A stretch of DNA of 64,000 nucleotides from contig JAMPIT010000484.1 in NCBI GenBank assembly GCA_026261815.1, forward strand, positions 13,738,501 through 13,802,500, in the 5' to 3' direction. Below the pieces are notes generated by a model, which ran no database searches, had not been told where the DNA came from, and saw nothing but the letters and a program-made list of their open reading frames with translations. Both the position numbers and the translations under genes were made by a program. The stretch comes from Monarcha castaneiventris obscurior. Its lineage: Eukaryota > Chordata > Aves > Passeriformes > Monarchidae. Position 1 is the first letter of the stretch; each line of letters begins with the position of its first letter. This document shows positions 15,101 through 25,577 of this stretch, piece after piece.

Positions 15101-15410
15101 GAAATTAAGTCTGCCTTGGTTGGATATTTTAAAATAGAACATTTTAACCATATGCAGTTAGGTTTTACTGCACACAAGTGATACTTCACAAACTCATGTT
15201 GGAAATTGGTAGTCCAAATCTCGTTGCACACTCTTACATTTATCTATTGATGGTATAAATAATTTAAATCTATTCTCTTGAACAGTGATCTTAAAATACT
15301 TCTGAATGCTTTAGCATTTCCACTTCAGCACCTTCAATTGCTAGTACAGCCTTCAGAGCAGAGCCTAAATTATAGTTTTACATCATAGGAGGAAATAGCA
15401 GATTGATCTG
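12179..15410 (-). other. CACNA2D3: CACNA2D3 downstream intron, part 4 (next to the exon)
   Basis: Intronic sequence directly 3' of the exon in the gene's direction. I see no second exon, transposon or RNA gene. The open frames at about 13603-13875 and 14052-14380 have no recognisable protein features. An A-rich stretch lies at about 14861-14892. Confidence 0.65.
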
Positions 15411-15418
15411 CTGCTTAC
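15411..15418 (-). other. CACNA2D3: Splice donor of the CACNA2D3 exon
   Basis: On the minus strand the exon ends GTACGG and is followed by GTAAGCAG, a good match to the U1 consensus (GTRAGT with one difference). Placing the cut after CGG ends the exon on a complete arginine codon. This agrees with the alpha2delta-3 protein, in which the next exon also starts with arginine. Confidence 0.92.
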
Positions 15419-15535
15419 CCGTACGGCTTCAGACTTCTTATGAAACATTTCTTCCATATTCTTTGCTAACTTTTTCACAAGTTGAAGGCCATCAATTTCT
15501 TCTATTGCAACATCCTTCTCATATTCTTTGTATTT
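15419..15535 (-). CDS. CACNA2D3: CACNA2D3 internal coding exon (N-terminal region of calcium channel alpha2delta-3)
   Basis: Read on the minus strand, the segment is 117 nt, open throughout, and encodes 39 residues. It begins KYKEYEKDVAIEEIDGL, contains LVKKLAKNMEEMF and ends HKKSEAVR. This matches, apparently without difference, the vertebrate alpha2delta-3 sequence as I remember it, roughly residues 69-107 of the human protein. The paralogue CACNA2D4 differs at many of these positions, and CACNA2D1/2 are unrelated here except in pattern. Alpha2delta-3 is an extracellular, membrane-anchored auxiliary subunit that promotes trafficking and surface density of high-voltage-activated calcium channels. 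This exon lies in the charged, helical VWA_N region before the VWA domain. It has no cysteine and no N-glycosylation sequon. Both boundaries fall between codons (phase 0/0), so skipping it would keep the frame. It is probably exon 2, but the number is uncertain. No neighbouring exon is in the window. Confidence 0.95.
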
Positions 15536-15562
15536 CTGGAAGAAGAAAAGAAAAATAGGGAA
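15536..15562 (-). other. CACNA2D3: Splice acceptor of the CACNA2D3 exon
   Basis: On the minus strand the exon is preceded by an almost uninterrupted pyrimidine run (TTTTTCTTTTCTTCTTCCAG) ending in CAG. This is a textbook 3' splice site and fixes the first exon base at 15535. The frame beginning at this base, AAA TAC AAA, agrees with the family protein. Confidence 0.92.
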
Positions 15563-16254
15563 AAGTTACTCACAGGGAACCAACTGAAATTTTGACAACT
15601 AATTATTCGTTTTATATTACACTTTTGCTGACTTTCTTCATTTATTTGATGTTTATTTGTGTTACAGAAGGCTGATTTGTGCCAAGATGTGCTGTCATGG
15701 GGAGAGAACAACTGGATTAGAACCAGAACTCCATTTAAAAAATAATAAAAATATTTATCTCATGCGCTGTAGGAAAATGATAACTCCCCTTCACAAGGTT
15801 TAAATTACTCCTCCCCACAACTAAACAAGAGCCAGAAAAAAGTAGCCAAAACCCCTTGTATCTCCTCCAAAATCATGTAAAAACAGTGGTATGATTGGCA
15901 ACCCCTGTGCCTTAACAACCTAGAAACCTCCTCCTCAGCTGAACTTCCTGTAGATGCCTATTTCACAAGCTTTATACAATGCTTACATTATAAATACTTA
16001 CACTACAAGCTTATCTAGACATGCTGAACTTTTCATGCAAAGAAAAGCCTAAACAAACCACATGAACGTGAGCCTTCATCCAAACACAAACAGAAAAGCA
16101 GCTTTTATCCAATATGGACAAGCATTACCTCGTTTCACAATGTGAATATCTCCCAGAATGCCTAAGCACTAAAAATATATTCAGAACAATTTTTATCCTG
16201 TATTTTCTGCGTATCAATGCTTTTTTCCTTATCAGTGTTTACAAGGAAGCTTTG

Positions 16255-16270
16255 TAATAATTAATTATTA
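16255..16270. repeat. Perfect AT-only palindrome, 16 nt
   Basis: TAATAATTAATTATTA equals its own reverse complement. It contains back-to-back TAAT/ATTA cores of the kind bound by homeodomain proteins. In sequence this AT-rich such palindromes are expected by chance, so the functional weight is low. Confidence 0.9.
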
Positions 16271-19200
16271 AAAAGAATTTAATGCTGAGAACATTCCCAC
16301 GTTATTCTACTGCAGGCTGCACCCTAAGAGCTGTTGGTTTTCTCTGCAGAGATTGTTTGCTTCCCTCTCTCTAAACACGCACGGTTGTGTTGAACAAATC
16401 ACTGCCCGCCACCAAACCCTTCACTTATGACAGACCTGCACCTCCATGACATCGTGAGGGAGGAGGAGGGCACACCTGCCTCCTGCCAGCTTTAGCCCCG
16501 TGTGCCAAAAATATCTTCCAAACCTCTACAGCAGACTTCGGGGACAACCCACGGTGTTTGAGCCAATACAATGAAATGGTATTATTAAAAAGATTTATCA
16601 TGAAAATTTGCCTGCAGAATGATGATTCTTATATAATTCCAGAGAGAGAATGAAGAATAAGAGGATCAAAAACAGTGTTTCAAAGCACTTGGATGAACAT
16701 TAAAATGTTCAAAACAGTGAATAAGTCAGGGCCAATCATGTGATGCAAGAAAGGACTCTTTTGTTAAGAGAATGCCAGCACATGTTGTACCCATTTCCCC
16801 CAAAACTAATTTTCAAGGTAGAATGACTCTTTGGACTTCCTTTAAACTTCACACTTGTCTGCAAAAACTTGCGTGAATGTTTTTATAATGAAACAATATT
16901 TAATAAAATATAATTTCCACACAATTTCAAAACAAAGTTACAAAGTTGTCAGTAAATATTTAGGGCAATTTTTTAACATTATGTAATTTCAGAATTAATT
17001 TCATTTTTCCACACTATTTCCTGCTATGAGTCTCTAGTCTGAGATCTTAGCAGCAATCTAGCAACCTAAGAAACCTCAAACAGACCCCTTGCATTTTGCT
17101 CCCTTGAGGCAGGAGGGGAGATTTGCGTTTTTTCGCCTCTTTGATCTGCACTTAGATACTATCAACAGAGTTCTGGTTTCAACTCTTGAAGTCCATTTAT
17201 GTCATTTCAGAGATAAAAGTGATTTTTCTAAATAGAAAAATACATTTTTGTTTTTTTATTTACTGGAGAACAGTGGATAGAAGAACAGCAGAAATATAAG
17301 AACACAGTAGGAAAGAGAGGTAAATGCTATTGTAACAAATACCGTGATAAAATGCAGTAAATGATCATTAAATTGAAAACACTACCATTAAATTAATGAT
17401 ATCAAAGTCAGTCCACATCCCACAGGATTTGAAGCTTTGGAGAATTTAAAACAAATCAAGTACAAATTTGAATCACTTATTTCCAGCTGCACGGATCATG
17501 TTCAACATATCACCTTCTGATAAAAATATTTCCTTTAGACTTGACCTTTGAGTTCTCCGAAAGTATTCTAAAATGCATCATTTGAAGAGACAGCTTTCAG
17601 GTCATCAGATTTATTGATTTAAGCTTTGCCACCAAGTGAAGAAAACCAGGCAATTATTCTCTGCGTTTGCAGGAAAACTGAATGGTACCGTTGAAATCCA
17701 CAGCACTTTCCAGGCACACAGAATCCTACCACATGGACTGCTAGGCTCTTGTGAAAGCATATTAAAAAGCCACACTTCTCAATTTTGAGTAACTGGTGCT
17801 TTTGAGGATTAAAAATAACTTGCACTCAAAATAGATGTGAATGATTTCTTAACTCGTAATTTATGATCTTATAATTATGCCTGTTCATAGTAAATAAACT
17901 CATTTTTTCATAATTCAAATACCAAACTTCCAACTCAAAAGAATAAATTGAAGGAAACAGAAGACATTATTTAATATCTATCTGAAAAGACCCCACATCT
18001 TGCATGGTGCATGCCTACTCAGCTGCTGGAAACCTTCAAGAGCAGTTGCAACAGAACTACGAGAGCTTATTTGGTCTGCAAGACCGTGACGACCGAGAGG
18101 TTTATGTAATATGTATTTTATACTCAGAATTTCACTGCCATAGAAAAGCACTTCTATGATTTTTTCAGCCATCATTGGAAGGTTCCAAAGCAGGAAACGT
18201 ATGTGCTTGGAAAAAACTTCCAGCAGTTTTTGCTCTCCTTGTGCCTGGAGGGGAGAGGTGCCAGCCTAGCCTGGGTGTGTCTGTCCTTGCTCTCAGTGCT
18301 CACTCTGCAGGATGCTCGAGATTCAGATGCCATTGAGAAAGCAGCTGATTTTATAACAACTATCAATGCAAGAAACCTGAATCACACGAGAGTGAAAAAA
18401 CACAAAACCACAATAAAACCACAACAAAAGCCATCATTAATACTGCATTCTCTTCCTTTCACTGCAGAAGCTGTCTGACCTCCAGGCCCTCATCATTTCC
18501 CCACCATGAAACTTTTACATGTTAAGTTTGGGTTTAGTTTAAATAAATTAAACAGCAAAGACATAGTCCCTTTGAAATAAATTTTAATTTGTTTTTAAAT
18601 GAAATTATTTTCTTTTCATGTCATCTTGAGAAAGCAGCATGGCATTATTGTTCCAGTTAAGCAAAATGGTATCAGAGAGTGGTGAAAAAAACAAGCTTTT
18701 GGGCCAGGCTCACCTTTATACTGGAGACTTGCAAACTACACCTTGTTGTACTGTTACTATGAAGGTGCTCATACAAGCAATGCCTTAAATTGACATTTCC
18801 CCTCCCTGTAAAAATGATGAAGCTGATGATAGAGTTGTTGTTTTATTTTATTTAAAATAAATAAATATTTTTCAATATTCCATAATTGTACTTCACTAAG
18901 AGATACTGATAATTCTCATCATTTGTAACACAGGCAGTAATAAATGTGAATTGTTATTAAAAGGAGAGAAAACAGCTCTAACTTTATGTTGCTATGAACA
19001 ATTGACTTGCATAAAAAAGAGTATGAAATATTAGAGTCATAGTTGGAAATTTCTTTTGATAATTCAATTTCCAATTGTCTAGAAGACAAAGCAGATACAA
19101 CTTCCGATTTGCTGCATTATAAAAAAAAATACTTGAAATGCTGATTCTGTCTGCTTGCAAAAATCAGCATTTGGTAAGAAATTCTCTAGAGAGACAAGAA

Positions 19201-19435
19201 CATTTATCATTTGAGAAAGCCCACAAAAAATACATTATTTCTTCAGTATCTGTTTTGCCAGATCATTTCACATAAGCACCGGGGAAAGACAGACAGTATT
19301 TCACTGTCAGAACTCTTAATGCTTTTCACTGGTTTAGGTGTGGGGGTTTTTCCTTAGTAAATGATCATCTAGAAATAACAAACCACAAAGCAATCTGTAC
19401 AAAACTCGGGTCAGAAGTGTTTAATGCAATCCAAA

Positions 19436-19562
19436 TATTTGGCACTGAAAAAGCAACACAAACACACGCAAACCAAAAAGTGCTAACAAAAAAATACCAA
19501 AGAACTCCCCCAAACAAACAAAACCAAAGCAAAGCTAAAGCACACCAAAACCCACAGAGTCT
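19436..19562. repeat. Adenine/cytosine-rich low-complexity tract
   Basis: The plus strand is made almost wholly of A and C (runs such as CAAACAAACAAAACC) with few G or T over about 120 nt. It is the complement-type counterpart of the G/T tracts at about 25.4 kb and 59.5 kb. Confidence 0.8.
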
Positions 19563-21799
19563 GAGCGACCACGGCAGGAAAAGTCCACTCTTGTAACAAA
19601 ACTGTCAGATACAGCTTGAATTTTTTCTCCTTGTTTTTAAGCTAAAGAGAAACATGGTCTTTGTGTTTCTATTTATATCTACTTCTTTCTATCAAGTCTT
19701 ATCAAAATCAAGATATTCGCCTTTATGCTGTGTACAAAAACATTTCAAGTTACTTACAAGTGTGCACACTGTCCTTAGTCTCAGTCTTTCAACACAGCTC
19801 TTGTTGCTTTGCACATCTGCAGAACACTACACCCATTTATGATGAAATTTCTTCCCACTCCCTGGGATTTTCAGAGCCAGTAAATACCACTACCATCCTG
19901 ATTAAAGAAAGGAATTCAACAGGAATTTATATATTAAAATACTTTAAAAGTGATCTCTCCGTGTTGCATATTTGGAACAGTTACTTGCCTCTGAGGTGCT
20001 TTCATAGCTGTAGTGCACACACTTCACAAAAGTTGCTGCTTGAGAGGTTTCGTCATGTTAAAACTATATGTGCATATATATATATTTTATGTTTTATAAT
20101 GAAAAAGTAGAACCAGCATGCAAATGACAGATCAAGTATCCAATCTATCCATTCTTTCCATGAAAAAAAGAGTATGTTTACTCCATGCCATTTTCAAAAA
20201 ACCACTTTCAGATGTTCAAGCCTCAACATTATGAATGTAAAGCGAGATTGCAGAAACATACACTTTTGATTAAATCACCAGCTTTTGATTTCAATTAATA
20301 TCTCTGGCCCAGTAGAAAGGCTGTGCTGTGCAGTGGTTGAACTGTTCAGGCTTCCTTCACTCCCTCTGCCACTCAAGTCCTAGCAGTGACTCCCTTCAGA
20401 GAGGAAGTACTAGACTGAAGGGCCACAGGAGTTAAACAACTTATTAGAATTATTTTGATTCTGTATTTGAGTTGCCCCAACAATCAAATGTAATCAATGA
20501 ATGAGACTGCCAGGCTGCAAAAAGCTCGCAGCTGATACAGTTTGCAGCTCTTAAAGCAGTTTCTTTAGTTACAGAGTCAAAAGTTATGCCACAGCTCTGA
20601 ATTAATTCTTTACCCCTAAATGCATGAATTTATCACTCAAGTTGACTTTCCTAATTGAAGTAGCCTTGAATTTTTACATCAAGTTCTTTTAAATTGTAGG
20701 GATCAGAAGGTCGATAATAAACTGCTTTCTATGCATAAATAAAAGCTTCTTTCTTTCAATAATCTATTCTTCATCACAATCTGACATTAAGGCCTTCATT
20801 TCTCTTTGCTCCTCTTAATGTATAATGATTTTTTACATGTTTTTTTCTTTTTACAACTGCACAAAATTTTTTAAAAATGTAATTTATTCAGGCTGTTTTA
20901 AAAACATCTCTTTCTCTTTGCACTTTATATAGGTTTATGTTTTGTGGGCTTTTTAAATTATAGAACCCAAAACCTGCAATATACATGGAGCAAACTGAAA
21001 ATGTCTCATTAGTTGCTGCCTTACCCCATTAACAGTTTTGTTGAAATTAAAGCACCTATGCACAGAGCAGGGAGTATAGCAAAACATGGCTTTGGGCTTT
21101 TAAACAAAAATACAGAATAATAATTATGATTCATCTGGAAAATTTATCACAGCATTTTTTAATACTATATCCATATTCAGATTGATGGGATAAAAACAGT
21201 GACAGTTCAAACCTTCTGTGTTTGCAGTATAGCTCTCTATACTGCACCAGCACACATCCCTTCCTCATGTGGGAGATGTAGAGCAATTCCCAGTAGAAGA
21301 TTTAATTTATACAGCACAGCCTCTGAATGCTTCATTAGAGCTGAGGGGTCACTAACTATGCATGCACTGCTGGAAAGAACCCTAGTGGAAGCCAAATAAA
21401 AAGCCTTCCCCAGCATCACATGTGCCTGTGAGTGGGAGCCTGAGCTTTTCCATTGAGCAGAAGGGTACTCAGATGGCACTACCACAGCAGAGATATCAAA
21501 TACAGATGGTGTACTCCTCCGATAGACTCATCTGTGAATCTCTTCTTCCTAAAAGATTTTGTATTTTCCCGTTATCACACTGACCCTGTGGTGGGGTGGT
21601 TTTATTAGAGAGACACTGTTTTGCTGTTATCTGGCCCTCCTGGCTCTGAAATGCATTCATTTAGTGCAGCTACTTTAAAGTCCTTAACAAAATAAACAGC
21701 TATGGTTTTTTTTATTTTGTTGTTGAACAGAATTATTTTAGTTCAGAGCTGGTATAAAATTTTTCATCCACAAAGCTTCAAAGACTTTAGAAAGCATCT

Positions 21800-21938
21800 A
21801 TCAAAATCTCCATGTAGAAGAGGATATTGGGCTATACCTAAATTCAGTGATGTGCCCAATGTCACACAACAGTTCAGAAGTACAAAGAGAACAAGCTCTC
21901 TTGGTTATTCTTCCAATGCCCTGCTCAATAAACCACAG
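21800..21938 (-). mobile_element. Ancient MIR-like (CORE-SINE) remnant, antisense
   Basis: Read on the plus strand, 21846-21871 (AGTGATGTGCCCAATGTCAC) matches the antisense of the conserved MIR core, whose usual form is AAGTGACTTGCCCAAGGTCACACAG-like. About 40 nt further, 21912-21934 (CCAATGCCCTGCTC then AATAAACCA) matches the antisense tRNA-related head in the right order and spacing. The part before 21840 is too diverged to align by eye. MIR-type SINEs predate the amniote radiation, so this copy would be hundreds of millions of years old. Confidence 0.7.
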
Positions 21939-22682
21939 CCAGCTTTGTTAACTTCCTCTTGATCTGCATGGCAAGATGAGTCACAACAGCACACCTCTCC
22001 TCACCTTGACATTAGAGAACTCCTTGGTAATTGAGAGTTTGTGTTACACCACATTACACACTCCTATTAACCTTTCCTGAACCTCCCTGTGTTGATGAAA
22101 TCCATCAGCAATGCCCAGTGTGATGGCACACTCATTTTCTGCAGAGAAATTCTCACTCACTTCATCAAACGACTCCAAGGAGCTCTGGATTAGCCTGTCA
22201 CATTTGACTCTTGCACACACTGGTGTCTGAGGAGCTCCCGTTGCCTCAAAATCCAGTTTGTTACTTCACAAAATACACTTTTAAATACAAAGTATTCTAA
22301 TATTTTTTGCACATTGCTTTACTGTGATTAGCTACTCAATGCTGTACATGGTATATTATAGCCAAAGATCATCTATCCTGGGAAATTTGTTATCATCAGC
22401 AGACCTGACAAGGATAGTTACTGCTTTCCTTGCAAAATAATTTACACATTGAAATCACTGCAAGGGCACTATACCCCCAGCATATTTAATCATTACAAAG
22501 ATATTTACTTCTGACCTATTTTTACCTCATGGCTATATGTAAATGCTACAAAACCAAATCCATTAAAGCATTAAGCTGAATGATAACCAAAATCAAACAA
22601 CCCAACTCCTGATTTAGCAATATTCCTCTGCCCCATCTGTGAAATGTCACACAGGGTGTCTCCTTGAACCTTTCACAACTAG

Positions 22683-22713
22683 ATATGTATATATCTATAT
22701 ATACACATATATA
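22683..22713. repeat. Imperfect TA-rich microsatellite
   Basis: Alternating purine-pyrimidine sequence, mostly TA steps with interspersed TC and CA steps, over about 31 nt. Confidence 0.85.
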
Positions 22714-24869
22714 ACATCCACATAACCAGAGATATCACACAAACAGCATTAATGGGAAGAGTCTTCAATACAGGCATGTTTAAAACAGCTGAGCTGGGGG
22801 GGAAGATAAAAGCTACTCTGCCACAGAGTACTTTTCATCACAAATAAAATTTATAAAAAGCAGTCACATTGGTGATGTATAAATTCTAACATCTAATAAA
22901 TAAAAAGATAAGGAAACACTCCACGAAGTTCAAATGCTTGCTCTCTACGATTAATTCAGTACTGTAATTTTTACTTGAAGTAGCTAATTGAAAAAAAATC
23001 ACCACAAATGGGTGATCCAAATAACTAGTTAGGCAATCTAATTCCAAGCAAACAGAAGTTGGGAATACATTCCCATCTTTACCAGGGCTGCTTTGGTCAG
23101 GGCTCACCAGAGTAACAAATGTTTGGGAAGGTTTGCCTGGCTGCTGCCTCCAGAGGCCAAGGGCATTTGGGGCTCCTTTTACAGGAGGGTCACCTCACCA
23201 GCTTTCCTGAATATGAACTTAATCATAATTGAAAATAGCTGAAAAAGCAAACTATTGTCTTGCAAATTCTCTTAGACATCTGAAACATCTCCACAGGCCA
23301 ACAAGGATGTTTTAAGAGCCAGTTAACAAAGGCTATTAAAAGCTGCTTTGGAAATATATTTCACAGAATCTGTCTATACAATTACACATACCTTTGCTTC
23401 TATTTCAGAAAGGAACATAACGCCCTCATTTAAACTGAAAAAAAATGTTCTGGAACTGCCCTGGAGACTCCTTTTTCCGTAAGGTTGTTCTTGATACTCT
23501 TGAAAACTCACTACAGTATTTCACACGAACTGCTTTCCATGAGGAACAAAACATCTATCGGTATAAATCTGCAGAATTAAACATGACCCAGAGGGCATGT
23601 TCATCCAAGGCAAAGCCATCACTACATTTTCAGGTGAAAGCAAGTATATTAAAAGCATGTACAACTAATCTGCTCTGCACAAAACACCGAAGCAATCTGA
23701 GAATGCAATCCTTTTGCCCTGGACACTTAAAATAAGCCACTGAAATTCAGAATTAGGGAACCTGACAACTCACTACCATCACCAATTCTCAGCAGGGATG
23801 AGATACTGCAACATTTTCTTTTGTACACAAAACTGCATTAGTCTTCTCCAAAAGCCTCTATGGTTACTGGAAACAAAAGCAACCAAAAGAGACAGCTTCC
23901 TTTGTGCTGTAAAGTCACAGGATACAACCGCAAACTAATTTTTTCAATCAAACATTCTGGTAATGGTTTTTTATTTCTTTACACTCCTCTTATCACTGCA
24001 TGTTTCTTTCCCTTCTTATTGTTCCCCCTCAACCTATGCCTGCCTTACACCCAGCTCTTGTTCTGGGTTTTGTTATTTCTATAGATTTTTATTCGATAAC
24101 ACTTATTTTCCATCTAAGAAAAATTACACAATTCTCCTCCCACCCTTCATGGTTGCCCCTAAATGAGCAATAAAATAAAATGAGCAGCCAAGAAAACTTG
24201 AAACAAAGTGGAATGTATGCAGAAAAAAGAAAGAAATGGGTTCCAAGACAAACCTTTGCTTAGCAATATCCGTGCCTTTTGAGAAGGTCCAAAAGCACTG
24301 CTTTTAAGAATAGCTAATGGGTTTTATCCACAGAAAAAAAACCCACAATCTCCTCAGGACACAAATTATGTTTTGCAGCATTCTTTATCACGAACATTTG
24401 TCTGCTTGGATACAGCCTCTAAACCTTTACCCTCTGCATTGTGTGGTACCATCAACATTAACTCTTAAATGAGCTTTATATTTCATTGTTTGTCACTCTG
24501 AAGGACATGGCATTGATCCCTGCTGCTCTGTCTCATCATTGCACTTTTCTGTATGCACCTGATAAAAGTATTTATATTGATTTAGGGTTTCAGACAGGTG
24601 TCAGAACACCCTGATCAAAGGGGACTTGTAATTACAAGAAAAAGCATAACATCTGCATATCTGAACTTGGGCACCTAAATTTAGCCTCCCAATTCTTCAT
24701 CTCACCACTGAATATTAAAAATTACTATGTTTTCAAAAATCTAAACTCCCTTCAGTCTCATCAAAGCCAGCAACATCAGTCTATTCTCAGCTTCTCTGAA
24801 AAATCAGACCACCTGCATGTGGTCTGAGTGCAGATGTCTTGAGAAGAATTCAGCAAGTTACCCAGTAAG

Positions 24870-24893
24870 AAAAAAAAAAAAAAAAAAAAAAAA
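24870..24893. repeat. A24 homopolymer
   Basis: Twenty-four consecutive adenines. No target-site duplication or retrocopied gene is visible at its flanks, so it is best read as a simple homopolymer, which may be length-variable. Confidence 0.95.
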
Positions 24894-25423
24894 TTTGGAA
24901 ACCACACTATAGCATTTGGCACTGCCTGGAAGTGTGAAAACATATTTGTGGTTTTGCCACACAAGCTAATGCTTTTCACTTCCATATGTGATTCCCAGTC
25001 ACTTATAAAACTTCACAAGATAGAGCACAGGAGGGCCTTTCTGTACACTTATGGAAAGCGGTATCTTCACCGTGATTTCCTTCAAAGCTTCATAAAACAA
25101 ACTGGTGAACAGACAAGGAAAAGTGAAAGGTTAAAGTCCAACTGCCAAACCACCCTTAATCCAATGTTTAATAACTGCCTTTGAAAGACTGCAATATGAT
25201 ATAAACTAATGCCCAGTACAGCAGAACTTGCACAGATCCTTTTCTCCTCAGACCATTTAGCTATGGTGCACATAGTCTTAGACTGGCATCTGGCATGCTG
25301 CCTCTCAATATGGTTTTTTTCCCCCAACAGAGTTTTTTATCTCTCACACTTTTAAAAGCGATGCTTGAAATCTCATTAAGGAAAAGTCCTGTGTATCAAA
25401 ATCCCAGCCAGGGTTCCATTTGT

Positions 25424-25577
25424 AGCTCTTGCTGGGGTTTGTTTTCTTTATCTTTTTTGTGGGGTGTTTTTTTTTTATTTCAGTTTGGTTTTTTTGGGTT
25501 TGTTATTTTTTTGTCTGGCTAGTTTTTTGTTAGTTTGTTTGAAGGGTTTTTCTTTCAGTTGGTTGATTTGGGTTTTT
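25424..25577. repeat. Guanine/thymine-rich low-complexity tract
   Basis: About 150 nt in which the plus strand is almost only G and T, with recurring TTTGG and GGGTTT words and few A or C. It is a strongly strand-asymmetric block. A similar block lies at 59522-59632 and the opposite strand type at 19436-19562. Confidence 0.8.

Larger units (their letters stand above)
15563..21799 (-). other. CACNA2D3: CACNA2D3 upstream intron, part 1
   Basis: Intronic sequence upstream of the exon's acceptor. It contains a 16-nt AT-only palindrome at 16255-16270, an adenine/cytosine-rich tract at about 19440-19560 and a TA run at 20072-20085. A 149-codon frame at 19661-20110 crosses that TA run and has no domain-like composition, so I do not regard it as a gene. 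Confidence 0.65.
21939..25420 (-). other. CACNA2D3: CACNA2D3 upstream intron, part 2
   Basis: Noncoding intron. It contains an imperfect TA/CA alternating microsatellite at 22683-22713 and a run of 24 adenines at 24870-24893. I checked the 300 nt before the A run for a retrocopy and found no coding similarity. No exon seen. Confidence 0.65.

Noticed and set aside
1..15410. Next CACNA2D3 exon (protein beginning RLVEAAEEAHLK) in the downstream intron
   Set aside because: Looked for on the minus strand and not seen. It is presumably beyond position 1, though a short exon could escape reading by eye.
19661..20110. 149-codon plus-strand frame
   Set aside because: It runs through a TA microsatellite, has no domain-like composition and overlaps a second open frame.
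22683..22713. TA-rich alternating run as a CRISPR-like or structured array
   Set aside because: It is a simple imperfect microsatellite with no spacer structure, as expected in a vertebrate intron.
24600..24893. A24 run as the tail of a processed pseudogene
   Set aside because: The 300 nt before it show no coding similarity and no target-site duplication is evident. Retrocopies are also rare in birds because CR1 machinery does not use poly(A) tails.
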